NCBI GenBank assembly: GCA_946122785.1
Contig: CAMGYJ010000004.1
Span: forward strand, 21,647,684-21,711,683
Direction: 5' to 3'
DNA: 64,000 bases
Source of the DNA: Linum tenue
Taxonomy: Eukaryota > Streptophyta > Magnoliopsida > Malpighiales > Linaceae
In this document: piece after piece, positions 11,400 through 21,443 of the stretch
Position numbering within the stretch: position 1 is the first letter of the stretch
Layout of the letters: each line of letters starts with the position of its first letter
Made by a program: the position numbers and the translations under genes
Notes under the pieces: generated by a model
The model's input: the letters and a program-made list of their open reading frames with translations, nothing else
The model's database searches: none
What the model was told of the DNA's origin: nothing

Positions 11400-11600
11400 C
11401 ACGTCTAGATTGGAGAAACGTGATTACTTTAGCATTTAATTTTCTGCATTTTTCTCCTTTCCCCTGTGTGCCTTCACGGGTTTGCTTGCTTAGCTGTGTG
11501 CAGGTAGTGCATGACCCATAGCCAGTGGAAGAATTACTAACGTTGAACCCGAAACTAGAACACACTTGTCGCAAACTTAGGCGAGCGCAGCGAGTCAGAC

Positions 11601-12208
11601 ATGGAACAACATGAATCCGGAACAGCACTTGCGGATGCCAATCCAAGCTCCTCTGGTGAATCAAGTCTCACCTCGAGGCGGTATTCCACAGGCAAGCGCT
11701 GCCAACCCGCGGCTTACTCCCCAGGGGCTCACTATGGAGTATTTCTACACTCCATGGATCACTGACATCCGCCCCGTCATCCATTATCCACCCATCCCTG
11801 CCAACAATTTCGAGATTAAGCCATGCTGGATACAATATTGCATCCTCCATCCAGTTCCATGGGCTCAAAGACGAAGATGCAAGGGTTCATTTTTCTCGAC
11901 TCCTGCAGCTGACCAATGGGTTCAAGCTGAATGGCGTCCCAGATGACGCGATCCGTCTTCATCTCTTCCCCCACTCCCTACGGGTATTGCGACGCGGTGG
12001 CTAGAGACTCGACCACCATTGTCCATCACCTCTTGGGACGATATGGCTGACAAGTTCTTAAATAGGTACTATCTGGACTCTAAAACCTTAGAGATTCCGC
12101 GGGAGATCACTGGTTTCCGCCAAGAAGATGATGAGTCACTGCGAGATGCTTGGGAGCGGTACTCGGGTCTATTCTGGAAATGTCCCCATCACGGCTTTAG
12201 TGAGGCAT
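11601..12208 (+). pseudogene. 5' part of Athila-type gag (element E), interrupted by LTR F
   Basis: Starts near an ATG at 11601 after a 200-bp leader. The frame is broken several times, but characteristic gag blocks can be followed: ANNFEIKP (about 11800), then SITSWDDMADKFLNRYY (from 12022), FRQEDDESLRDAWERYSGLF and CPHHGFSEAL. The last block is cut at 12208 exactly where the LTR of element F begins. The corresponding gag remainder was not found downstream in this window, so the insertion or a later deletion removed it. The product would have been the capsid-forming Gag. Confidence 0.7.
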
Positions 12209-13772
12209 TGATTAGGGCCTAATTGTACATGTTTTGCCCCCGTTTTCCGTAGTCGTTTGTGGCAATTGTGCTCCTAAATGGGTGGTTTTACGCTAGGTTT
12301 CTCGTGTTTTAGCGTGTGTCAGGATTTAACAGGTGAAACCAGCCCTAGAGTCGAAAGTTGGACAAAAAGGAGCGAAAACCGGGAGAAGAGGTGAAAAACG
12401 ACGAGTTCACATTTTTCCTCCGATGTTCACGGTCTTGTATGATCGTGAAGAAGAGCCGTTGGCCGTGAACTTTGAGGTGTATAGGGCCCAAATACAAGTT
12501 ACTGACGCTAATTGAGTTCGCGGTCGCTAAGACCGCGAGCAAGAGCTGTTGGCCGTGAACCCGTGGAAGCAAAGCGGTGCGTTTCGGCGCCCATCTTCAG
12601 TTTACGGACGCGTTTCAGAGTTCACGGCCGTGAACTGAGATCATTCTATATTTAAAACATGAGCTAAAAGGAAGAGAGAGGGGACAACCCATTGTGTGAG
12701 AAAGCCTTCTTCAGATTTTTAGAGAGAGAAACATGAAACAAAGGAGAAGGAGGCTAGGGTTTTGCTCCAAGGTGGGATTTGGGAAGATTCTCCTCAAGAG
12801 AAGTTCAGCGCAAGGGTCTAGAAGATTGGAAGCCTCCCTCAAGATGGTTTCTGCCTCTTCTCCTTGTGTGTCTCCCATTTCTAGCATGGATTAGATTTCT
12901 TTTCACTTGGGTGTTGTGAAACCCTAACTAGCTACCATGTAGAGTCTTTTATGTGAATTGAATGATTGTCATTAGGTATTGTTTAATTCAATGATTGAGG
13001 TATTATTCATGTTGATTGTGCATGCTTGTGCTTAGCAATCTAAGGATTGTGCATGTTTTGTGCTTACCATCCTTAGGTTTGTGCATGTTTGGTGCTTATC
13101 AACCTAAGAATTGCGCACATTGTGCTTAGCATCCTTAGATTTGTGCATGTTGGTGTTTAACAATCTAATTAGCCACTTTAACCTAGATTAGAGAGGAAAA
13201 TCCCCCTTCCAAGGGAGACTCAATCGAGTTGGTTTTCCTTTAACTTTTGAAGCCACCTAATTAGGTTAATTTAGGGAAAACCTCAATGTCGAATTAAGCA
13301 AATTGGCTAACAGCGATTAAGTTGTCCAACCCTTGAGTTGAGTGAGGGAGTAAGTCAATCACTGATTGCCTAAACCAAGAGGGCCGAGTGACACGGCCTA
13401 TAATGTATACCTCGATTTAGCAATCGGGAGTGTGGTATACAACCATATTTGCATCCCTCTGCGGTTTACGGTTACCTTGCCCATAGCAATCGTTTCAATT
13501 CACATACCATGGTAGTAGTTAGAGGGAAGCGACACCCGAGTGATCCTTCTCACAAAGAGCGTTAAAAACCATTTATCTTTGCCTTATTTTATTTTTATTA
13601 TCAAACTTTCCAACCAAAACTTTGTTGCTAGATAATGATTCAAATGACTGAAGTAGGGGTACACGGACCAGCCTGTTTTTTATATTTAAACATACTTATC
13701 ATGTACTCCAGCCGGGTAAGGTTTATACTTGGACCTTAGGCATGAAATTATTGTGGTATTCCGGACGAGTCA
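12209..13772 (+). repeat. 5' LTR of element F
   Basis: Starts TGATTAGGGCC at 12209 and ends ...GGACGAGTCA at 13772 (1564 bp), followed by a PBS-like site. U3 holds GTTCACGGTC-type palindromes (12400-12640) before a TATA-like 'ctatatttaaaac' (12646). The leader has 'agagagagaaacatgaa'. A set of about five ~32-bp repeats lies at 13017-13165. It is the same family as the solo LTR at 18765-20274, clearly diverged from it. Confidence 0.8.
13017..13165 (+). repeat. Short tandem repeats (~32 bp) inside the LTR
   Basis: About five degenerate units, each containing 'tgtgcatg', 'gtgctta' and 'aacctaag' or 'catccttag' in alternation. The same array is present in the sibling solo LTR at 19528-19675. The LTR of element B has only one unit, at the point where element A inserted. 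Confidence 0.75.
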
Positions 13773-14257
13773 AGTTTTTGGCGGCGTTGGCGGGAACAAC
13801 GGTCTGTTATCTTGGAAAGGTTGTTTGGTGTTAATCTAGCCTTTTTTAATTTATAGTTTTGAAAGTGTGTGAGCTTTGTTTGTGCTAGACTTGGTGTGTT
13901 TTCCGATTGTGTGTAGGTGGTGCATGACCCGGAGTAACCCGACACCTTTGCTACCACTTGACGAGGACATAAACAAAACTCTCCGGCTCATAGATAGGGA
14001 GAGAGAGCTAGCGGGGGCAAGGAGAAGGAGTGAAGGAAGGGGATATTAATTGGGTCCCAGCGTTAGTGGAGAAGAAGTTGAAGAAATGGAAGTTGAACCC
14101 GTTGTTGGAGTAGAAATGGCAGGAACCAAAGACAAGATGGAGCCGCCGAAGCTCGTCACTTGAACGATGCGGCGGAGGAAGAGGAAGCCCCGAGAAAAAT
14201 GGGGTACTATAAGCCCCACGGCCCGCGGACATTCAATCTCCAATCCTACATCCTCTT
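13773..14257 (+). other. Leader region of element F
   Basis: Non-coding leader between LTR and gag. Around 14201 a short frame beginning MGYYKPHG resembles the MGYYMAANN start of the copy at 38624. The original gag start therefore probably lies here but is out of frame with the main body. Confidence 0.5.
13779..13796 (+). other. Degenerate tRNA-Asp-type PBS (element F)
   Basis: TGGCGGCGTTGGCGGGAA, seven bases after the LTR end, differs from the expected tRNA-Asp complement at three positions. Its location and the upstream 'agttttt' spacer, also seen at 34084-34089, support the assignment. Confidence 0.6.
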
Positions 14258-15860
14258 GTGGCGTTAAACAATTTCGAGATCAAGCCGGCTCTAGTGACTA
14301 TGATACAAAGCAATGCTTTATTCCACGGCCTTGAGAGCGAGTCACCAAGAGAGCACGTGCAAAGATTCTTGGAGCTCGCGGGGAGCTTGAAAATCAATGG
14401 TGTGCCGGCCGAAGCTTTGCTACTAAGGCTTTTCCCCTATTCACTTTCGGGGAATGCACTTAGGTGGCTAAACAATCGCCCACCTCGGTCAATCACCTCA
14501 TGGGATGAACTCCTCAACAAGTTTATGACTCGCTATTGCCCGCCTTCGGACGGGGAGTGGAGAAAAAAAATTACCCATTTCGAGCAAGAAGAGGACGAGA
14601 CCTTGAGGGGACGCTTGGGAGAGGTAATCCGATACACCACGGGTTTGAAGAACAATTTTAGATTGAAACCTTCTATGGAGGTTTAATCCAAGAAGACAAC
14701 ATTCTCATTGACTTCTTGTGTCGAGGGAAATTGAGGAATATGGCTCCGCCCCAAGTAACCGAGATACTTGAAGACATGGCCCTCAGGGGATATGATTGGG
14801 GGTTGACTAGAAGTGGGAGGAGAAGCAATGAAACGGGAGTGAGAATTGGGGGAGCGAGTGCTCCGCTTGAGGCTAATTTGGATAAGTTGATAGAGGTTAT
14901 GCTTGAAGATAAGAGGCAAGGAAAAAGGTCGGAAATGTCGTGCGACTGGTGCTCAAGCACTAGCCATGAGATGGCGGAGTTAAAAGAAATGAAGGAGGCA
15001 ACCGCCCCGGAGGAACAAGTCAACTTTGTGTCAAATTGGGCTAACAACCCGTATAGAAACACTTATAACCCCGGATGGAGGAACCACCCAAATTTTGCTT
15101 GGGCATCACCGACGAATCCCAAGGCCCTCAGGTTTTCAAGGTGCCACAGGAAATTACCAACCCCTGCCGACCTTCATCCAACAAAGGCCCCAAGTTCAAG
15201 GCTCAAGCTTCCAACAACCATACCAAACACAAGGTGGGCTAGAGTTTCAACAACAACAAAAACTCGAAAAACTATCTAAGCTTGAAGACCTAGTGAACAC
15301 CTTTGTGAGTATGAGTAATCAAAAGTTCGAGAAGATAGAGCAATTTATGGATGTGGCAACTACCAATTTTACCACAGTTGAGGCGGGAGTCCGAAGCCAT
15401 CAAGAGAGCCTCCAAAGTTTGGAGGTGCAAATTGGAAACCTTGCCAGCATCCTCACCGAGAGACCAAGGGAGCCTTACCTTCCCAAACTGTGGCGAACCC
15501 CAAGGACCATGCGGGGTAAATGCACTTCCAGTGAGGAGTGTGAAGGTGGTTCCGGAAGTCGCACTAATGAAGTGATGGAGAAGGAAGATACCAACCCGAA
15601 GAGACGAGAGAAGAAGCCCTCGAGGAATAAGAGGAAGGAGGCAAGGAAGGCATCGCCGGTGGGGGAGCATACGCCACCTCTTCCTTACCCCACAAGGATG
15701 TACAAGGAGAGGTTGGAGAACGAGTGTGGAGGTTTCATGGAAATGCTCCGCAACCTCCACCTCAACATCCCTTTCCTTGAAGCCATGGCTCAAATGCCAA
15801 GATACACGCCAAGTACCTCAAGGGATTCCTCGCCAAGAAGCCAAAGCTTGAAGGCCTCGC
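14258..15860 (+). pseudogene. Athila-type gag of element F
   Basis: Gag polyprotein, frameshifted but otherwise well preserved. It has NNFEIKPALVTMIQ at the start, LFPYSLSGNALRWLNNRPPR, SITSWDELLNKFMTRYCPP and FEQEEDETLRG. A frame change near 14620 follows, then IDFLCRGK, PPQVTEILEDMALRGYDWG and a zinc-knuckle start CDWC at 14941. The second half of the knuckle reads SSTSHEMAELKEM, so the final Cys is lost. Another frame change near 15125 leads into FQGATGNYQP, QKFEKIEQFMDVAT and PLPYPTRMYKERLENECGGF. It joins the protease near 15810 through a third frame change. Virus-like-particle protein; three frameshifts make it non-functional as read. Confidence 0.85.
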
Positions 15861-15864
15861 CAAT

Positions 15865-16476
15865 GTGACTCTTGGCGAGGAGTGTTCGGCTTACCTCCTC
15901 AACCGCTTGCCCAAAAAGCGGTCCGACCCAGATAGCTTTGCTATCCCTCTCGATATTGGCAACCATCATATAGACAATGCCTTGGCGGACCTAGGAGCTA
16001 GTGTTAATGTGATGCCCTACAAGCTTTTCAAAAAATTAGAAGTAGGTGAACTTAAGACCACTAAGCTCAACATCACCTTAACCGACCATTCGGTCATTAG
16101 CTCTAGAGTTATAGTGGAGGACATGTTTGTGAGAGTGGGCAAGTTTGGATCTCTGACCGATTTCGTGATTCTCGACATAAGTGAGGACTCGGATATACCA
16201 CTCATCCTCGGTCGTCCCTTTCTTGCCACCGCCAATGCATTGATAGACGTTAATGAGGGCCCCTTAATTCTGAAGGATGTTAATGAGAGAATCAAGCTTG
16301 AAATTGACCCTAAGGTTAGGAGTGATGAAGTGAAGGGAGTGGTTCCAAATGACATGAATGAGAGCGGGGGAGAGCCTCTCAAGGAAAACCCCACCATTAC
16401 ATGTGTGGCTTTTGGTGATGTTGAGCAGGAAGTTAAGAAGTGTTCTATGCCCAAGGGATCGAGGATTAATGCTTAG
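15865..16476 (+). pseudogene. Athila-type aspartic protease of element F
   Basis: A 204-codon open frame for the retropepsin-like domain that would cleave the polyprotein. Visible blocks are GEECSAYLLNRLPKKRSDP, then the active-site region ALADLGASVNVMPYKLFKKL with the catalytic Asp at 15988-15990. Athila-type proteases commonly show DLGAS rather than D(S/T)GA. Later blocks are FVILDISEDSDIPLILGRPF and ATANALIDVNEG. It is the only protease in the window with an unaltered active-site motif. It would be fused to gag but a frameshift separates them. It ends at 16474-16476 with no RT behind it. The same gag-protease-stop layout is seen in element B, so the stop may be the natural end of a non-autonomous family. 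Confidence 0.85.
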
Positions 16477-16958
16477 AGGAGAAGGATTATAGGAGTTTGG
16501 CTCGGAAGATTGGGGAGGCCGAAGCAACGTTGGCCAATCAAGAGGGCCAACTCAAGGAGCCTAAGATGGGGGCTACAAGCCTTGCCCTAAGAGTGTGGTG
16601 GATACACTCTCGGTGGCATCACATTCAAAGTCGTGATCGATCCCCAACCGTCAAGCTAATGATGATAAATTAGCACTTGTTGGGGGGAAACCCAACAAAG
16701 GTTTGTTTTCATTTCCTTAATTTCGTTTTTGTGTTAAGTGAAGAGTTCAAGTGGTCAAGTGGTGTCCCAGTGCCAGGTTTTGTGGTTTGCGATTAAAGGT
16801 TGTGTTGTGATCGATTAGGAGGCACGGTGGAATAGGTTGAGTCGAATTTTTCTCAGAAGTGTCATGTTTTCTCTGATGTTCACGTACGGATTACTGTGTT
16901 CGCGATCTTACAAGACCGTGAACAGGCAAACGCGTCTTTTGAAATTACCCGATCCTTT
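16477..16958 (+). other. Post-protease non-coding region of element F
   Basis: Aligned by eye with 61580-61900 of element B. Shared text includes 'ccgtcaagctaatga', 'agcacttgttgggggg..aacccaac', 'gaagagttcaagtgg' and then the start of an LTR-like palindrome region ('gttcgcgatctt..aagaccgtgaac', 16898-16923). It breaks off near 16958. No RT or integrase sequence is present between protease and this region. Confidence 0.6.
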
Positions 16959-18005
16959 TTGAAAATCAAACCATAACTCAAACCACAAACCGGTTACTCC
17001 GGAGCAACCCAAAATAAGTTTACAAGTCAAAACCAAAAATCAACAACAATAATATTTAAGACTCTCAAGTAAAATGCCCTAAACACTTGGGCGACCTCAA
17101 TCCAGAGCAACGAAACATAAAACACAATCCTTGAGTTTCCTAGTATACTCATTAAGACATGAAACTAAAGTCAGATATAATGGGAGGTCCCATCTCATTA
17201 CCCAGATCCAGTTGACATCTTTAGGTTTGCCGCGGCTTCTTTCCTCGGGTAACCTCCTTTTGATGGATGCGTCCTCTTCCCCTCTTTGCACCTGGTGAGT
17301 GAGAAGGGCCAGTCTCGTCGTTACTTCGTAAGGTATTTGCCCTAAAAAACTCCTTACTAAACACATTATTCGGGTTCTTGACTTAGACAAAAGTCGTTCT
17401 TGCTTTCATCCTTTATACTTTGTTATCTCTAGAATTTCCTTATTTTTATTCTTTATCCATATACACCATCACTAGGGACCAACACGTTACGTCTCGTCGT
17501 CCGGCGTCCCTACCCTAGTATGCGAACCGTGTTACATCTCGTCGTCTGGTTGTATACCCAAGCTCGGCAATGGCACTGCGTTACGTCTCGTCGTCCAGTC
17601 CATGCCCGATCAACTTCTGCGTTACGTCTCGCAGTCCAGTAGTGACCCCAACATACTCGATCAACTACTGCGTTACGTCTTGTCGTCCAACTTTGAACCG
17701 ACCATCTACCGGGTCCAATAGTGGCCCAACCACCCGGGGGTTCATCTTACCATTAACCATACATAATACAACCATACATTCATACATAGCACAACGTGTG
17801 CCTCCACCCTTAAGTAGGTGGTGGGATGCCTCGCACACATATCGCGCATTACTCAAAAATTAAATAAATATTAACTTGAACGAAAAGCATAAACTAAAAG
17901 ACCTACGACAGAGATTTTATCGCCTTTGCACTCACCTCGAAAAGATGACTCCTCGATTCATTCCTCAAAGAAATCCCTCCTTAGCCGGATTTTCTTGGGG
18001 TATCA
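16959..18005 (-). repeat. Probable LTR/flank of a different gypsy element with CGTTACGTCTCGTCGTCC repeats
   Basis: No coding sequence is evident. Five copies of a ~20-bp motif near CGTTACGTCTCGTCGTCCAG lie at 17484, 17529, 17578, 17619 and 17667, about 40-50 bp apart. This layout resembles the LTR of a plant chromovirus, and the neighbouring minus-strand chromovirus pol (18262-23800) suggests it may be that element's 3' LTR. Edges are uncertain. Confidence 0.35.
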
Positions 18006-18009
18006 TATA

Positions 18010-18260
18010 GGACTTGCTTGTTAATGTGGGTGCATTCACATATCCCGTTGATTTTGTTATCTTGGATATAAATGAGGATGTGGATGTGCCTTTGATTTTA
18101 GGTAGACCATTTCTCGCCACCACCAAGGCGTTGATTGATGTGCATAGTGGCAAGTTAATTTTGCAGGATGTGGATGAACAAGCTACATTTTTTGTGTTTG
18201 ATAATGTGAAACAGTCCTATATGCATGATGACTTGGATTGCTATGACATGCTTGCTGAAT
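18010..18260 (+). pseudogene. Athila-type protease C-terminal fragment
   Basis: An open stretch reads NVGAFTYPVDFVILDINEDV, then VPLILGRPFLATTKALIDVH and KLILQDVDEQATFFVF. This is the C-terminal half of the Athila-type protease plus the start of the linker towards RT. The catalytic half is absent. It is joined at about 18262 to the opposite-strand gypsy integrase end, so it is a rearranged scrap. Which element it came from is unknown. Confidence 0.75.
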
Positions 18261-18261
18261 T

Positions 18262-18759
18262 GTCGGCGAGATACTTCCACCAACCTGGCGCCACTCTTAA
18301 CCCAATGATGCTCAAGGATGCGATCCACCTACAACTTGAGCTCCCCGTCCGTCATCACTGGTGGAGAAGGAATGGCATCCCCGCTAGGTGGCTGCCCAAC
18401 ATATTTCTTCAGCAATGACACATGAAAGGTGGGATGTATACATGCACCTTCTGGAAGCTGCCATCTTTTGGGTAAGCACGGCAAAACACCAAGGACTGTC
18501 GATAAGGACGAAGACGAAGTAGAATCCAATCACCAAGAACATACTTCACATTGCACCTTCTCGCATCTATAAGCTACTTCATCTTGCTGTTGGAGGCCGC
18601 AAGGTTGAGATTCAATTGCTCCAACACAGTATCCCGATTACATAACCACTCGTCCATTACCTGGACTGAAATCTCGCCCACCCGATAGCCCATCACGTTC
18701 AGCGGTTCTCTACCGTAGAGTGCCTAAAATGGTGATGTCCCGATGGTGCGGTGGAATGA
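18262..18759 (-). pseudogene. Gypsy integrase C-terminal end with start of chromodomain-like tail
   Basis: Read on the minus strand: LYGREPLNVMGYRVGE, RDTVLEQLNLNLAASNSKMK, VLGDWILLRLRPYRQS, then IHPTFHVSLLKKYVG. These are the conserved blocks behind the integrase core of plant chromoviruses. A RILEHHWVKSGARLVEV segment follows, similar to the start of the chromodomain tail that targets integration to chromatin. The frame is broken at several places. It continues upstream across the solo LTR at 18765-20274 into the integrase core at 20280-20719. Confidence 0.75.
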
Positions 18760-18764
18760 GGTAT

Positions 18765-20274
18765 TAATTCGGGCCTAGAAGGTTGGTTTACGCTAGGTTT
18801 CTAGTGTTTTAGTGTGTTTCAGGGTTTAACATGTGAAACCAGCCTCGGAGTCAAAAGTTGGAAGAAAAGGATTGAAAACCGGGAGAAGAGGTGAAAAATG
18901 GCTAGTTCACGGCTAACCCAGGAAGTTCACGGTCTTGCACAACTGTGAAGAAGAGCCTTTGACCGTGAATCGTGAGGCGTCCAGAGCCAAAACAGAGGTT
19001 ACTGACACAAGGTGAGTTCACGGTCACTAAGACCGTGAACGGAGGCTGTTGACCGTGAACAAAAGAGAACGAAACGGTGCATTTTGGCGCACGCTTGCAG
19101 TTCACGAACGCGTTTAGTGGTTCACGCTCGTGAACTAAGGCCATGAACTGAGCTCGTCTCTGGTTTAAAGATGAGCTGAAAGGAGGAGAGAAGGGAGAGC
19201 CCACTTTGTGTGAAAAGCCTTCTTCAGATTTCTAGAGAGAGAAACACGAACCAAGGGAGAACAGGGCTATGGTTTTGCTTCAAGGTGGATTTTGGGAAGA
19301 TCTCCTCCAAGGAGAGTTCAATACAAGGGCCAAGAAGATTGGGAGCATCCTCCAAGATGGTTTCATCTTCTTCTCTTTGTGTTTTTCCCATTTCTAGCAT
19401 GGAGTAGATCTCCTTTCACTTGGGTGTTCTGAAACCCTAACTCTACCATGTAGTTTCTTTTATGTGAATTGAATGATTGCCTTTGGGTATTGTTTAATTT
19501 AATGATTGAGGTGTTATTCATGTTAATGGTGCATGCTTGTGCTTAGCAACTTACGGGTTGTGCATGTTTTGTGCTTAGCATCCTTAGGTTTGTGAATTTA
19601 GGTGCTTAGAAACCTAAAGATTGTGCATAATTGTGGTTAGCACCCTTAGGTTTGTGCATGTTGGTGCTAGCAATCTAATGAGCCACCTTAACCTAGCATA
19701 GAGAGGAAAACCCCCCTTCCAAGGGAGACTCAATCGAGTTTGTTTTCCTTCGGCTTTTTAAGCCACCTAACTAGGTTAATTTAGGGCAACCCTCAATGTT
19801 GAGTTAAGCAAACCGATTAATCGCGATTAAGCCGTCCGACCTTTGAGTTGAGTGAGGGAGTAAGTCAACTACCGATTGCCTAAACCGAGAGGGTCGAGTG
19901 ACACTGCCTTTAATGTTTACCTCAGTTTAGCAATTGAGATTGTGGTCTCCGACCATATATGCATCCCTCTCGCGATTACCTTGCCCAAAATAATCGTTCC
20001 AATTCACATATCATGGTAGTAGTTAGGGGAAAGCAACACCCTAGTGATCCTTCCACAAAAGAGTTTTCGAACCAAAAATTTGTCCTATTTTTTTACAATT
20101 AGAAAACTTTCAAACCAAAAATTTGTTGCTAGATAATGATTAAAACAACTAAAGTAGGGGTAGACGGACCGGCCTGGGTTGTTATCTAAATACTTGCTCT
20201 ATACTACACCCGGCTAGAGTTTAAAAACTTGGACTCTAGTCGGGATTTTATTGTGGTTTAGTTTCGTCGAGTCA
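18765..20274 (+). repeat. Solo LTR (family of LTR F) with target-site duplication
   Basis: A 1510-bp LTR starts TAATTCGGGCC (TG changed to TA) and ends GTCGAGTCA. It is flanked by a perfect 5-bp TSD GGTAT (18760-18764 and 20275-20279). It contains GTTCACGGTC palindromes (18900-19150), a degenerate TATA, the 'agagagagaaacacgaa' leader and the ~32-bp repeat array (19528-19675). No internal region or second LTR is present, so unequal recombination removed the body. It interrupts the minus-strand gypsy integrase. Confidence 0.9.
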
Positions 20275-20279
20275 GGTAT

Positions 20280-20719
20280 TATACCATAGTTCAGCACACG
20301 ACAGCTTACTCAGCCACTTCTTCGGTTGCTAATGAGCAAAGCACCGGAGATACTGCTCCAAACACCTGTTAACCACTATAGTCTATCCGTCTGACTCTGG
20401 ATGATACGCTGTTAATGGCGGTGTTATGCATAGAAAACAACTCGCGCGAAAACTGTCCCATGAATAATGAATCTAGGTCGCACACAATCGAGGCGAGAAT
20501 GCCATGATGCTTGACCATACCCTATACAAAAAGTTCTGCTACAATCTTCGCAATATAGGGATGAGAACACACCATGAAATGAGCGTATTAGTGAGCCCGT
20601 CCACCACTACCAAAAGAACTAACTCCCCCCCCCCCTCCATGGTGGCAATCCGCCATCAAAATCCATGTTGACAGCCTCCAAAACGCTCCTCGGAATCGAC
20701 AATGCCTCAGCAGCCCGAC
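20280..20719 (-). pseudogene. Gypsy integrase catalytic core fragment
   Basis: Minus-strand translation gives blocks resembling the integrase core: SIPRSVLEAVNMDFDG-type text near 20680-20640, then a VDGLTNTLISW-like stretch and LTAYHPESDGQTIVVNRCLEQ with YLRCF around 20400-20320. The enzyme would join element cDNA to the chromosome. Stops are frequent. The fragment is bounded by the solo LTR on one side and a hAT-like MITE on the other, both later insertions. Confidence 0.75.
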
Positions 20720-21443
20720 TAGGGGTGTACATGTGTCGGGTGGTCCGGGTTTAGTCATTTTAATCACCAGACACATGCATTACAATTTGGGAAATATTAC
20801 ACCCAAACCCACCCAAAAAAATTTAAACCCTACGGTTCGTTTCTAATTGGGTTGGGTTGGCAATATTTTTAAGTAAAAACCCAACCCAACACAAAATATT
20901 TACTTGTTCTACACCATAAAAATATTTTACAACTAATTAAAATTTCAAACGAATAACCGAGGTGAAAGGTATCAAAATTCACAAATGTTATTTGAATTTT
21001 AATAAAATGTGATTTACTTCAACATATGTCTAGCTTTTTTCACGCATCCATAATATGTTATTTTATTAAAATTGTACACAAGAAAAAGGATTACGTGAAC
21101 CAAAGCTATATTAAATTTATGTCTAAACTTTAAATCGAAGAATGCATTAGATTAGGGAGACCACGAGAGAAAAACATGGCGAAATATCTTAATTTTCTTA
21201 TAAGTATGGCTACATTAGACATAAATATTTTTTTGGATACGAACTCACACCAATAGTTGGAACAAGGGTTGGGTCGGGTTCTACAGGTTGTGTAATCCAA
21301 AATCCAAACCCAACCCAAAAGAGACGGGTTGTACAAAAGAAAACCCTCACCCAACCCAAAACCTTCGTTTTAGCGATAAATAAGGGTGGGTTGGTTCGGG
21401 TTGGATGGGTGGGTCGGTTTGCGGGTGTGTTTGTTCACCCTTA
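20720..21443. mobile_element. Non-autonomous hAT-like element (MITE)
   Basis: A 724-bp AT-rich insertion with terminal inverted repeats TAGGGGTGTACA.. and ..TGTTCACCCTTA. It is rich in 'gggttggg' and 'cccaaccc' subterminal repeats near both ends. It is flanked by a near-perfect 8-bp TSD (AGCCCGAC at 20712-20719, AGCCCGGA at 21444-21451). TSD size and termini fit the hAT superfamily. No transposase is encoded. It splits the gypsy integrase: zinc-binding part on the right, catalytic core on the left. Confidence 0.7.
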
